From Oscillibacter sp. (GTDB taxonomy: Bacteria; Bacillota; Clostridia; Oscillospirales; Oscillospiraceae), in the NCBI GenBank assembly GCA_022791875.1, contig JAAVZX010000077.1, positions 1 through 64,000 of the forward strand: DNA of 64,000 bases. Reading direction: 5' to 3'. Positions 16,114-23,347 of the stretch are shown one piece after another. Position numbers and translations under genes: made by a program. The notes under the pieces were generated by a model that was given only the letters and a program-made list of their open reading frames with translations, was not told the origin of the DNA and ran no database searches. The first letter of the stretch is position 1. Each line of letters begins with the position of its first letter.

Positions 16114-17396
16114 GTTCCACGATTGCAACCGCCCTGGTGGTCATGCTGGTCCTGCTGTTCATGAAGGTGCCGGTGTTCCTGTCGGTCATCGCAGGCAGCG
16201 CCATCTACTTCTTCCTCAACCCCGCGGTCAGCTCCATGATCCTGGCCCAGCGGCTGGTGTCCGCGATCCAGAACCCGTCCCTGATGGCCATCCCCTTCTT
16301 CGTGTGCGCAGGCGTGTTCATGAACTACTCCGGCGTGACCCGGCGGATCATGGCCCTGTGCGACGTGCTGACGGGACGCCTCTGGGGCGGCCTGGCCCAG
16401 GTGAACGTGCTGCTGTCCACCCTCATGGGGGGCCTGTCCGGGTCCAGCCTGGCGGACGCCGCCATGGAGGCCCGGATGCTGGTGCCCGAAATGGAGAAAA
16501 AGGGCATGAGCAAGGCGTTCTCCTCCGTTGTCACCGCCGCGTCGGCCATGATTACCCCCATCATCCCCCCCGGCATCGCCATGATCCTCTGCGGCTCCCT
16601 GGCCAACGTGTCCATCGGCAAGCTGTTTGTGTCCGGCATCGGCGTGGGCATCCTGCTGTGCGTGGGCGAAATGCTCACTGTGTCCATCATCTCCAAAAAG
16701 CGGGGCTACGCCCCCAGCCGGGACCGGGGCATGAAGTGGAGCGAGGTGGCCCCGGTGCTGAAAGAATCCATCCTGCCCATGTGCCTGCCGATCATCATCA
16801 TCGGCGGCGTGCGCCTGGGCGTGTTCACGGCCACGGAGGCCGGCGCGGTGGCGGTGGTGTACTCCGTCATGCTGGGCCTGGTGTACCATGAGCTGGACTG
16901 GAAGACCATCAAGAACGGGCTGAAAGAGTCCGTGCTGTCCACGGCCAGCATTATGCTGATTATCGGCGCGGCGTCGGCACTGTCCTGGATTCTCACCAAG
17001 GAGCAGATCCCGCAGATGCTGACGGAGGGAATGCTGGCGGTGAGCGGGAACAAGTACGTGTTCCTGCTGCTGTGCAACCTGTTCCTGCTGTTCGTGGGCA
17101 TGTTCATCGAGGGCAACGCGGCCATGATTATTCTGGTGCCGCTGCTGTTCCCGATTGCTATGAATTATGGGATCAATGAGATCCAGTTCCTGATGATGTT
17201 CATCTTTAATATGGCGATTGGGTCCATGTCTCCGCCGATGGGCACTCTGATGTTCGTGGTGTGCGGTGAGACGAAGTGCAAGCTGAAAGACTTCATTATC
17301 GAGAGCATTCCGTTTTACATCGTGCTGATTGTGGAATTGCTGGCGCTGACGTTCATCCCCTTCCTTACTACGGGACTGGTGGATCTGATCTACTAA
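16110..17396 (+). CDS. dctM: TRAP transporter large permease DctM
   Basis: A 428-residue membrane protein of the DctM family with about 12 hydrophobic segments, the usual size. Landmarks include PFFVCAGVFMNYSGVTRRI, GLSGSSLADAAMEARML, ITPIIPPGIAMIL and, near the C-terminus, GSMSPPMGTLMFVVCG. It is the transport channel of the tripartite system. It starts within the dctQ stop codon (ATGA), so the two are translationally coupled. A family B repeat and a long hairpin follow its stop. Confidence 0.95.
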   Translation: MSSTIATALVVMLVLLFMKVPVFLSVIAGSAIYFFLNPAVSSMILAQRLVSAIQNPSLMAIPFFVCAGVFMNYSGVTRRIMALCDVLTGRLWGGLAQVNVLLSTLMGGLSGSSLADAAMEARMLVPEMEKKGMSKAFSSVVTAASAMITPIIPPGIAMILCGSLANVSIGKLFVSGIGVGILLCVGEMLTVSIISKKRGYAPSRDRGMKWSEVAPVLKESILPMCLPIIIIGGVRLGVFTATEAGAVAVVYSVMLGLVYHELDWKTIKNGLKESVLSTASIMLIIGAASALSWILTKEQIPQMLTEGMLAVSGNKYVFLLLCNLFLLFVGMFIEGNAAMIILVPLLFPIAMNYGINEIQFLMMFIFNMAIGSMSPPMGTLMFVVCGETKCKLKDFIIESIPFYIVLIVELLALTFIPFLTTGLVDLIY

Positions 17397-17399
17397 AGA

Positions 17400-17458
17400 T
17401 AAAGTTTGGGGTCCAGCCCTTTTCAAAGGGCTGGCCGCCGGAGGCAGGCGGACCCCAA
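17400..17458. repeat. Family B intergenic repeat (short variant)
   Basis: GGGGTCCAGCCCTTTTCAAA then GGGCTGGCCGCCGGAGGC. The stem CAGCCC/GGGCTG and the CCGCCGGAGGC tail are shared with the copies at 34191, 46474 and 52023. It lies between dctM and the converging MATE gene. Confidence 0.6.
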
Positions 17459-17463
17459 CATGA

Positions 17464-17518
17464 AGCATAGGCCGTGAGGGGCCTGACCTGAAAGGTCTGG
17501 TCCCTCACGGCCTATGCT
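17464..17518. terminator. Long hairpin between dctM and the converging MATE gene
   Basis: A 17-bp perfect stem (17464-17480 with 17502-17518) and an inner stem GACC/GGTC. It overlaps the last codons of the MATE gene. There is no long T-run on either side, but its position between convergent genes supports a bidirectional terminator. Confidence 0.6.
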
Positions 17519-18833
17519 CCTCTCTGGGATACGCAAAGCACCCACAGGAAACGAAAAACATCACAAATTCCGCAACAGGCACAGCGAGCCACACCCCAAT
17601 AATCCCGAAGACCCGCGGAAGGAGAAGAATCCCCCCAGCCAACAGCCCAAAGGTCCGCAGGAAGGAAAGCGCAGCGGAGAGGCGACCGTTGGAGAGTGCG
17701 GTGAACATGGCGGAAGTGAAGATGTTCACCCCGCAGAAGAGGAAGCTGTAGGAGAAGATTGCGAAGCCGTCGGAGGCCATACGAAGGACCTCCGGAGAAT
17801 CGGTGGCGAAGAGAGCGGCAATATGGGCGCCACCCAGGCGGGAGATTGCAAATATTGCGATGGAGGCCCCGGCAATGAAGGCGAGGCTGATGCGGAGGAC
17901 CTTTTTCTGACGCACGGCGTCCCCGCTGCCGTGAAGGAAGCCGATGATGGGAGCCACGCCGATGGAATAGCCGATGAAGAGGGTGTTCAGGAGGAATTGG
18001 GCGTAGATGAGGATGGTAATGGCGGCTACGCCGGGTTCGCCGCGGAGGGCGAGCATGACGTGGTTGAAGAGGTAGGTGGTGACAGCGGAAGAAAGCTGGG
18101 AAACCATCTCGGAGGAGCCGTTGAAGCAGGCTTCCAGGAGGGTGGGGGCGCTCCAGCGGGGGCGTGTGAAGGAGAGGGGGCCGCCGGTGCGGGCAAAGAA
18201 GATGAGGCCGGAGAGGGCGGGGATGAGATAGCCGACGCCGGTGCCCAGGGCCGCGCCGCGGATGCCCAGGGCGCGGGGGACCATGAAGATGTAGTCGAGG
18301 ACGATATTGGCGATGCCTGCCAGGAGGGACAGGGCGAAGCCCAGGCCGGGTCTTCCGGCGGTGACGAAGAGGTTGGAAAACAGGGTTTGCAGGACGCTGG
18401 CGGGGAGGAACAGGAGCAGCGTCTGGAGGTAGGCTTTGCAGTAGGGGAAGAGGCGGGGGCTGGCCCCCAGGGCGCGGAGGAGTTCGTCGAGAAAGAGGGT
18501 TCCGAACAGGGTCAGGAGGACGCCGCCGGTTATGCCTGCGAGGATCAGGAGGGTAAAATCCTGACGCGCTTCCCGGAAACGGCCTTCGCCCATTTTACGG
18601 GAGACTAGGGCGTTTCCGCCGGTGGCGATCATGGTGGCAAAGCCGACGGTGAGGTTGACCATGGGGCAGACGATGTTGATGGCGGAGAGGGCGTCGGTGT
18701 TCACGAAGCGGGCGGCGAAAATGGTGTCTACGGCGGTGTAGAGGCCCATGAAGAGCATCATGACGATGCTGGGAAACGCAAAGAGCAGTAGGGATTGAGG
18801 CGTCCAGGCGCGGTCGAGGGAGGCGTTATCCAT
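17505..18833 (-). CDS. MATE family multidrug/metabolite exporter
   Basis: A 442-residue protein with about 12 membrane helices, of standard MATE length. The N-terminal SLLLFAFPSIVMMLFMGLYT and AVDTIFAARFVNTDALSAIN are typical of the DinF/NorM-like group. MATE proteins expel cationic drugs or metabolites using Na+ or H+ gradients. Its ATG lies inside the last codons of the upstream AraC-GNAT gene (8-base overlap, ATGGATAA), so they are co-translated. The substrate is unknown. Confidence 0.93.
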   Translation of the reverse strand: MDNASLDRAWTPQSLLLFAFPSIVMMLFMGLYTAVDTIFAARFVNTDALSAINIVCPMVNLTVGFATMIATGGNALVSRKMGEGRFREARQDFTLLILAGITGGVLLTLFGTLFLDELLRALGASPRLFPYCKAYLQTLLLFLPASVLQTLFSNLFVTAGRPGLGFALSLLAGIANIVLDYIFMVPRALGIRGAALGTGVGYLIPALSGLIFFARTGGPLSFTRPRWSAPTLLEACFNGSSEMVSQLSSAVTTYLFNHVMLALRGEPGVAAITILIYAQFLLNTLFIGYSIGVAPIIGFLHGSGDAVRQKKVLRISLAFIAGASIAIFAISRLGGAHIAALFATDSPEVLRMASDGFAIFSYSFLFCGVNIFTSAMFTALSNGRLSAALSFLRTFGLLAGGILLLPRVFGIIGVWLAVPVAEFVMFFVSCGCFAYPREEHRP

Positions 18834-19674
18834 GGCGGTGCGCCTCCTGTTCCGGCGGGAGGATCAGGCGCTGGGTGGGGTAGCCGTATTCGGTCAGGAG
18901 GTCCGCGGGGGTGAAGCCTAAGCGCTGGTAGGCGGCGCGCTGGCCGGTGTCGGCTTTGTCGTTCCGGCGGAAGGTGGTGACGGTGAGGGGACGGCCGGGG
19001 AAGTGACTGCGGCGCAGGGCGTTCAGAAGGGATTCCGCGACGCCGCTGTGCTGGTATTGGGGATGCACGGCAAGGAATTCGATGTGGCCTGTGGGGCGGG
19101 AGAAGGCGGCGGCTCCGATTAGGAGGCCGTTGTCCTGCACGATGAGGGCTTCCTGGGCCGCAATGCGGCGTATGGCCTGAGCCCGGTGGGCGGAGGCGTC
19201 GAGGCGGGGGAAGCCGCCGATTACCAGGGCGGTGAAGTGCATCCAGTCCGGGAGATCCGGCGGCGCGGCATAGGCGGGGTGCCAGGATTTGGGGGAACCG
19301 GAGGGGCCTGGGTCCGGTGCGAAGGGAAGCTGCAACGGGTAAAAAAGCTGCATTTTCCGGTAGGCCAGCGGGGTCTGCTTGTACATGGCCTTGAAGAGAA
19401 CCGCAAACGCCTGCTGGCTCTCAAAGCCCGCATCCAGCGCAACCTCCAGGAGTGGCTTCCCGGTGCAGACCAGGAGCCGCGCCGCCTCGGTGAGCCTGCG
19501 GCGGCGGATGTAGGCGTGGAGCGGGAGGCCGGCGGTGGCGGTGAACATGCGGTGGAGGTGGTACTTGGAGTAGGAGACGGCGGAGGCAACGGTTTCCAGG
19601 TCCAGTTTTTCGCATAAGTGGGCCTCTATGTAGGAAATCGCCGCGGAAATATTTGCAATTCTGTGGGCGTTCAT
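18826..19674 (-). CDS. AraC-family regulator fused to a GNAT acetyltransferase domain
   Basis: A 282-residue two-domain protein. Residues 1-105 are an AraC/XylS-type pair of helix-turn-helices: ISYIEAHLCEKLDLETVASA, YSKYHLHRMFTATAGL, RLTEAARLLVCTGKPLLEVA and AGFESQQAFAVLFKAMY. Residues 150-275 look like a GNAT domain: AQEALIVQDNGLLIGAAAFS, then HIEFLAVHPQYQHSGVAESL with the acetyl-CoA loop (QYQHSGVA replaces Q/RxxGxG/A). The fusion suggests that the acetyltransferase fold senses or modifies the effector, or a drug exported by the coupled MATE pump. The ATG has AAAGGAGGG upstream. Confidence 0.85.
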   Translation of the reverse strand: MNAHRIANISAAISYIEAHLCEKLDLETVASAVSYSKYHLHRMFTATAGLPLHAYIRRRRLTEAARLLVCTGKPLLEVALDAGFESQQAFAVLFKAMYKQTPLAYRKMQLFYPLQLPFAPDPGPSGSPKSWHPAYAAPPDLPDWMHFTALVIGGFPRLDASAHRAQAIRRIAAQEALIVQDNGLLIGAAAFSRPTGHIEFLAVHPQYQHSGVAESLLNALRRSHFPGRPLTVTTFRRNDKADTGQRAAYQRLGFTPADLLTEYGYPTQRLILPPEQEAHRHG

Positions 19675-19760
19675 GGCGTCCCTCCTTTCAGCGCCATTGT
19701 AGCAGATTTTCCGGGGGCGGGTTTCATCATTCTTGCGGTTTTTGCCGTGAAAACGGAAAG

Positions 19761-19790
19761 CGCCGGAGAAGCGGGCAGGCTTCCCCGGCG
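19761..19790. terminator. Hairpin terminator after the restriction-modification cassette
   Basis: CGCCGGAGAAGC pairs with GCTTCCCCGGCG (one G-T pair). A six-T run follows on the plus strand and a looser CTTTCCGTTTT on the minus strand. It lies 18 bases past the minus-strand methyltransferase stop. Confidence 0.6.
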
Positions 19791-19807
19791 TTTTTTCGCG
19801 TCCGGTG

Positions 19808-20557
19808 TCATTTGTGGAAGATGAAAAGGTATTCGTGGGCGATCAGCAGGAAGTTGTACTTCACGCTGTTGGTTTTCCAGTATCCGGTGGCCTTGCAGTT
19901 GTGCTGCTCCTTGATGATCAGCTCCTTGAGGCGGAAGCCGGTGTTTTCAAATATTCGCATCACGTCGAAGGACATGGGGACCATGTGGCCCCGGACGCGG
20001 GTGTCACCCATGAGGATGGCGCAGAATTTGTCCTTCTTTAATACACGGTGGCACTCCGCCGCGACGGACTCCATCTCCTTGAGAAAATCCTTTACGGAGA
20101 GAAGGGACAGGTCTTCGGGGATGTCCTCGCTGTACTGGATGATGTTGGCGTAGGGGGGATGGGTGCAGATGAGGTCCACGCTGGCGTCGGGAAGAAACTC
20201 CAGATTCCGGGCGTCGCCTTTGCAAATCCTGACATCGCCGTCCGCGCCCTCGTGCCGGAAGTCCACCTTCTCCCGGCAGCGGGCCAGGGCGTCCTCGTTC
20301 ACGTCCACACCGATGATGTTCCGGTTCAGCAGCTTCGCCTCCACCAGGGTGGTGCCGCCGCCCGCGAACTGGTCCAGAACCAGGTCGCCCTCCTGAGAAT
20401 AGCGCAGGAGGACGTTGCGGGGGATGTAGGGGGACCAGTTGCCCCGCCATTTTGCGTCGTGGGTGGCCCATCGGCCCCGCTGGGGGAAGGACCAGTGGGT
20501 GGTCATCTCCAGCTCGAAGTCCTCCGGCTCCCAGAGCTTTATCTTTTTCTTGGCCAT
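19808..20557 (-). CDS. Site-specific DNA methyltransferase (N4-cytosine/N6-adenine, beta-type order)
   Basis: A 249-residue enzyme with motif I DQFAGGGTTLVEAKLLNRNI around residues 63-82 (SAM binding) and catalytic motif IV THPPYANIIQYS around residues 132-143. The SAM motif is preceded by a target region WATHDAKWRGNWSPYIPRNV, as in the N6_N4_Mtase family. The H in place of the usual D/N/S before PPY is a small deviation (THPPY). It is the third gene of a cassette with a nuclease and a D12-type adenine methylase. Two methylases around one nuclease recall DpnII-like GATC systems or asymmetric-site systems. The target sequence cannot be read. Confidence 0.85.
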   Translation of the reverse strand: MAKKKIKLWEPEDFELEMTTHWSFPQRGRWATHDAKWRGNWSPYIPRNVLLRYSQEGDLVLDQFAGGGTTLVEAKLLNRNIIGVDVNEDALARCREKVDFRHEGADGDVRICKGDARNLEFLPDASVDLICTHPPYANIIQYSEDIPEDLSLLSVKDFLKEMESVAAECHRVLKKDKFCAILMGDTRVRGHMVPMSFDVMRIFENTGFRLKELIIKEQHNCKATGYWKTNSVKYNFLLIAHEYLFIFHK

Positions 20558-20570
20558 GCGTCCTCCGGAT

Positions 20571-21095
20571 TCAGCCGAGGTCCAGGAAGTACAGTGGGAT
20601 TTCGTCGAAAAATATGTGGCACTTGGAATCCTCTATGTATTTGTAAACGTCCCGGTACTCGGGGCGTCTGAACCAGCTGTTGCAGACATATAGATATTCG
20701 ACTTTCGCGCCTATGGATTTGAAGAGCTTTTTGTACTGCTTCCTTTTGAAGTCGCAGGTTTGCAGCTTCTCGTCCACGGAGCCGCGGTCGTGCTGGAATT
20801 TCTTCTCGATAATATAGACCGTGTTTGTCTCATAGACGTACAGCGCCTCGTCGGGCAGGAGCTGCTTGGAGATGATATCCTCCCAATCGATCCCGCGGGG
20901 CTCCAAAATCCGCTTATACAGCTTCTTTTTGGACGCGAGAATTGCGATGGGGTCCTCCTCCCCTTTCCGGTAGACCTCGTGATCGGCAACTACGAAGCCC
21001 GCGTCTTTAAGAGCGTCCTTGAGGCTGGTTTCCTGCTCGAAGCGCAGGCCGTTCCGGTTGGTAGCGGCCCCTCCGCCGCTGGTGTTGATGGCCAT
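20571..21095 (-). CDS. Probable type II restriction endonuclease, PD-(D/E)XK fold
   Basis: A 174-residue protein. The block LLPDEALYVYETNTVYIIEK plus K contains PD (about residues 80-81) and E-K-K about 18 residues later, a good PD-(D/E)XK catalytic motif. The next helix, QTCDFKRKQYKKLFKSIGAK, is basic. The short length fits compact type II nucleases. It lies between two methyltransferase genes and reads in the same direction, with gaps of 31 and 13 bases, so the three are one operon. It begins at an ATG with AAAGGAGG upstream. Identity as the cognate nuclease is inferred from context; the family is not recognised exactly. Confidence 0.75.
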   Translation of the reverse strand: MAINTSGGGAATNRNGLRFEQETSLKDALKDAGFVVADHEVYRKGEEDPIAILASKKKLYKRILEPRGIDWEDIISKQLLPDEALYVYETNTVYIIEKKFQHDRGSVDEKLQTCDFKRKQYKKLFKSIGAKVEYLYVCNSWFRRPEYRDVYKYIEDSKCHIFFDEIPLYFLDLG

Positions 21096-21126
21096 GTTCC
21101 GCCTCCTTTGCGCCGTGCGGGCAGAT

Positions 21127-22215
21127 TTAGAAATTTGTGATCAGCAGTTCCCGGATTCTGCCGCGGCTGGCGGTGTTGCTGTTGATGGCGCGGACGGCGT
21201 AGATCCGGTGGATGCGGTATTGGGCGTAGAGGTCGTCAAAAAAGTTGTCGTTTTCGTCGGTGTTTTTGGGGTCGGAATTGCTGAGAATCAGCTTCGCGCC
21301 CCGCTGATCCGCCTGGCGGAAAAAGTCTGCCAGTTCCCGCTGGGACTGGTCGTCGAAGCCGTCCTCGGTGTAGGCGGTGAAGCTGGAGGAAGTGCTGAGA
21401 GGGCGGTAGGGGGGGTCCAGGTAGACGAAGGTGCTGGCGTCCAGGAAGTCCAGGGAAGCCCTGTAGTCCCCGCAGGCGATCCGCACCCGCTCCAGAATCC
21501 GGGAGATGCGCAGCAGGTTCTGCCGGTCGCAGATGGCGGGGTTCTTGTAGGACCCGATGGGCACGTTGAAGCAGCCCTTCCGGTTCACGCGGTAGAGGCC
21601 GTTGAAGCAGGTGCGGTTCAGGAAGAGAAACAGGGCTGCTTTTTCCAGATTCTGGCCGCCGTCCCCGGCGGTTTTGAGGGCGTTGAACTGATTGCGTTTC
21701 TCGTAGTAGTATTCCTTCCGCCCCTCCCCGTCCAGCGCCAGATACGCCGCCTGCATGTCCTCCAGAAGGGCAGTCAGCGGTTCCACGGAGCCCTTGACGG
21801 CGTTGTAGGCGTTGATCAGCTCCACGTTCACGTCGCTGATATAGACCTCCCGGACGGGAAAGCGGCTGAGGACGTCGAAGAGGACGGCCCCGCCGCCCAC
21901 GAAGGGCTCGCAGTATTTGGTGATGCCGGTTCCCAGACCGGCGGGGTAGCGCTCCCGCAGGCAGTCCAGGAGCTGCCCCTTCCCCCCCGCCCACTTGACG
22001 AAGGGCCGCGCGGCATCCTCCTGAACGGCAGATTTCCCACGCCTCGAGGCTTTTTTCACAGCGGGCTTAGGTGCGTCCTTCGGAATCAGCCAGAGATTTT
22101 CCACCCGGGCCAGCCCTTCGATCCGGTCCCCGGCGCACAGCTCCAGCACGCGTTTCTGGGACATGCTCCACTGCTTCGCGGCCGTTTTCACCGTCATGTA
22201 CTCCAAATCGATCAA
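21127..22215 (-). CDS. D12-class (Dam-like) DNA adenine methyltransferase with N-terminal HTH-like domain
   Basis: A 362-residue protein. Residues 70-362 form a D12-class adenine-N6 methylase: FVKWAGGKGQLLDCLRERYP (motif X), YCEPFVGGGAVLFDVLSRFP (motif I), NRTCFNGLYRVNRKGCFNVP, and the catalytic FVYLDPPYRPLS (motif IV). It is the DpnM/Dam type. Residues 1-60 are extra: MTVKTAAKQWSMSQKRVLEL then a loop and LWLIPKDAP, resembling an excisionase/MerR-like helix-turn-helix. The start is a TTG with GAGGTGA upstream; an ATG at 22197 is an alternative. It would protect the host from the neighbouring nuclease; the added domain might let it regulate the operon. Confidence 0.88.
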   Translation of the reverse strand: MIDLEYMTVKTAAKQWSMSQKRVLELCAGDRIEGLARVENLWLIPKDAPKPAVKKASRRGKSAVQEDAARPFVKWAGGKGQLLDCLRERYPAGLGTGITKYCEPFVGGGAVLFDVLSRFPVREVYISDVNVELINAYNAVKGSVEPLTALLEDMQAAYLALDGEGRKEYYYEKRNQFNALKTAGDGGQNLEKAALFLFLNRTCFNGLYRVNRKGCFNVPIGSYKNPAICDRQNLLRISRILERVRIACGDYRASLDFLDASTFVYLDPPYRPLSTSSSFTAYTEDGFDDQSQRELADFFRQADQRGAKLILSNSDPKNTDENDNFFDDLYAQYRIHRIYAVRAINSNTASRGRIRELLITNF

Positions 22216-22288
22216 GCCCGTTCACCTCACTGCGTAATCCCCACCATTATAGCCCCTCCGCGGGATAATAGCAAGACCATTCTTGCGC

Positions 22289-23329
22289 CTACGCGCCCCC
22301 GGCCGTGCGCCGAAGTGCGTCCAGACGCGCGGCCCCGGCGGCCTGCTGGGCCCCGGCGTCCTGCTGGAGGGCGCGGGCGTCCCGAATGCCGTCCAGGATG
22401 GTCTGACGGGCCTGCTCCAGGGCCTGATCGTCCTCCTGCGCGCCCTGGGCGGACGAGGGAGCGCGGCGTCCTTCCGCAGCCTCCCGCGCGCGGCGGTCCA
22501 CGGCCTCCAGGGCCTGGGCCTGGAGCCGCTGGCGCTTCCGGGCCACCTCCTGATTCAGAGCCCGCTTGAAGATGGGCAGGGTCACCAGGAAGGCGGTGTC
22601 AATTTTCTGAATGAGCTGGACCTGGGAGGACTGCATCATCTGGATCATGGGAATGGATTGCAGCGCAACGATTTCCGTTACTTTCAGATCCTGGGCGCGG
22701 CGCTCCAGAAGCGTGCAGGCGCGGCGCAGATCGTCCAAATCCATCCGCAGGGCTGTGTCCCCCGGATTCCGGGCCAGCTCTGCCTCCCTGCGCCGGATAT
22801 GGGCCTGAATTTCCCCGATCCCCTGCTCCGCCGCGACGATGCAGTACACCAATTTCTGGTAGACCCGCAGGTTGGAATCGCAGAGGGTCCGGAGGCTCCG
22901 GACGTACGCCTGGACCTCCGCCTCATACTGCTTCAAGGCGATGTAGACCCGGTCCACCTCCCGGCCCATCTCCCGATATTTTTCCAGAATCTGGTCCTGA
23001 TTCAGCGCGGGCGCTTTCCCAAAGGGGAAGCGTCTTTTTTTCTCCTCCGTCCGCAGCTCCCCCATGTCGAATTGCTCCATAATGCGCCCCAGGGCGCCGA
23101 GCACGGCCCCCGCGTCCCCGGCCTGATTCTTCTGAATGTCGGCCAGGACGGTGTCGGAGCACGCGGCCATCTCCCGCGCGGCCTCCGCGCCGAAAGTGAG
23201 AATGCTCCGGGTGTCGTAGACGTTGATCTGGTCGGTGAGCCGGTCCAGGCGCTGGGGGTCGGCCTGGGCGGCGGCGCGGCACCGGGCCGCGGTTTCCTCC
23301 ATGGGGGGCGGCGTCTGCACGGCGTCCAT
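22289..23329 (-). CDS. Toxic-anion-resistance protein TelA family
   Basis: A 346-residue mainly helical protein of the TelA/KlaA family (Bacillus YceH relative). It contains DRLTDQINVYDTRSILTFGA, the long central coiled segment from about residue 100 to 230, and the conserved LIQKIDTAFLVTLPIFKRAL. The C-terminal tail is Gln/Ala/Arg-rich with low complexity. Family members are linked to tellurite or other stress resistance and to envelope stress operons, but the biochemical role is unknown. It lies 18 bases after yceG in the same operon, with AAGGAGG before its ATG. Confidence 0.88.
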   Translation of the reverse strand: MDAVQTPPPMEETAARCRAAAQADPQRLDRLTDQINVYDTRSILTFGAEAAREMAACSDTVLADIQKNQAGDAGAVLGALGRIMEQFDMGELRTEEKKRRFPFGKAPALNQDQILEKYREMGREVDRVYIALKQYEAEVQAYVRSLRTLCDSNLRVYQKLVYCIVAAEQGIGEIQAHIRRREAELARNPGDTALRMDLDDLRRACTLLERRAQDLKVTEIVALQSIPMIQMMQSSQVQLIQKIDTAFLVTLPIFKRALNQEVARKRQRLQAQALEAVDRRAREAAEGRRAPSSAQGAQEDDQALEQARQTILDGIRDARALQQDAGAQQAAGAARLDALRRTAGGA

Positions 23330-23347
23330 TGTGGTCCTCCTTTTCTG

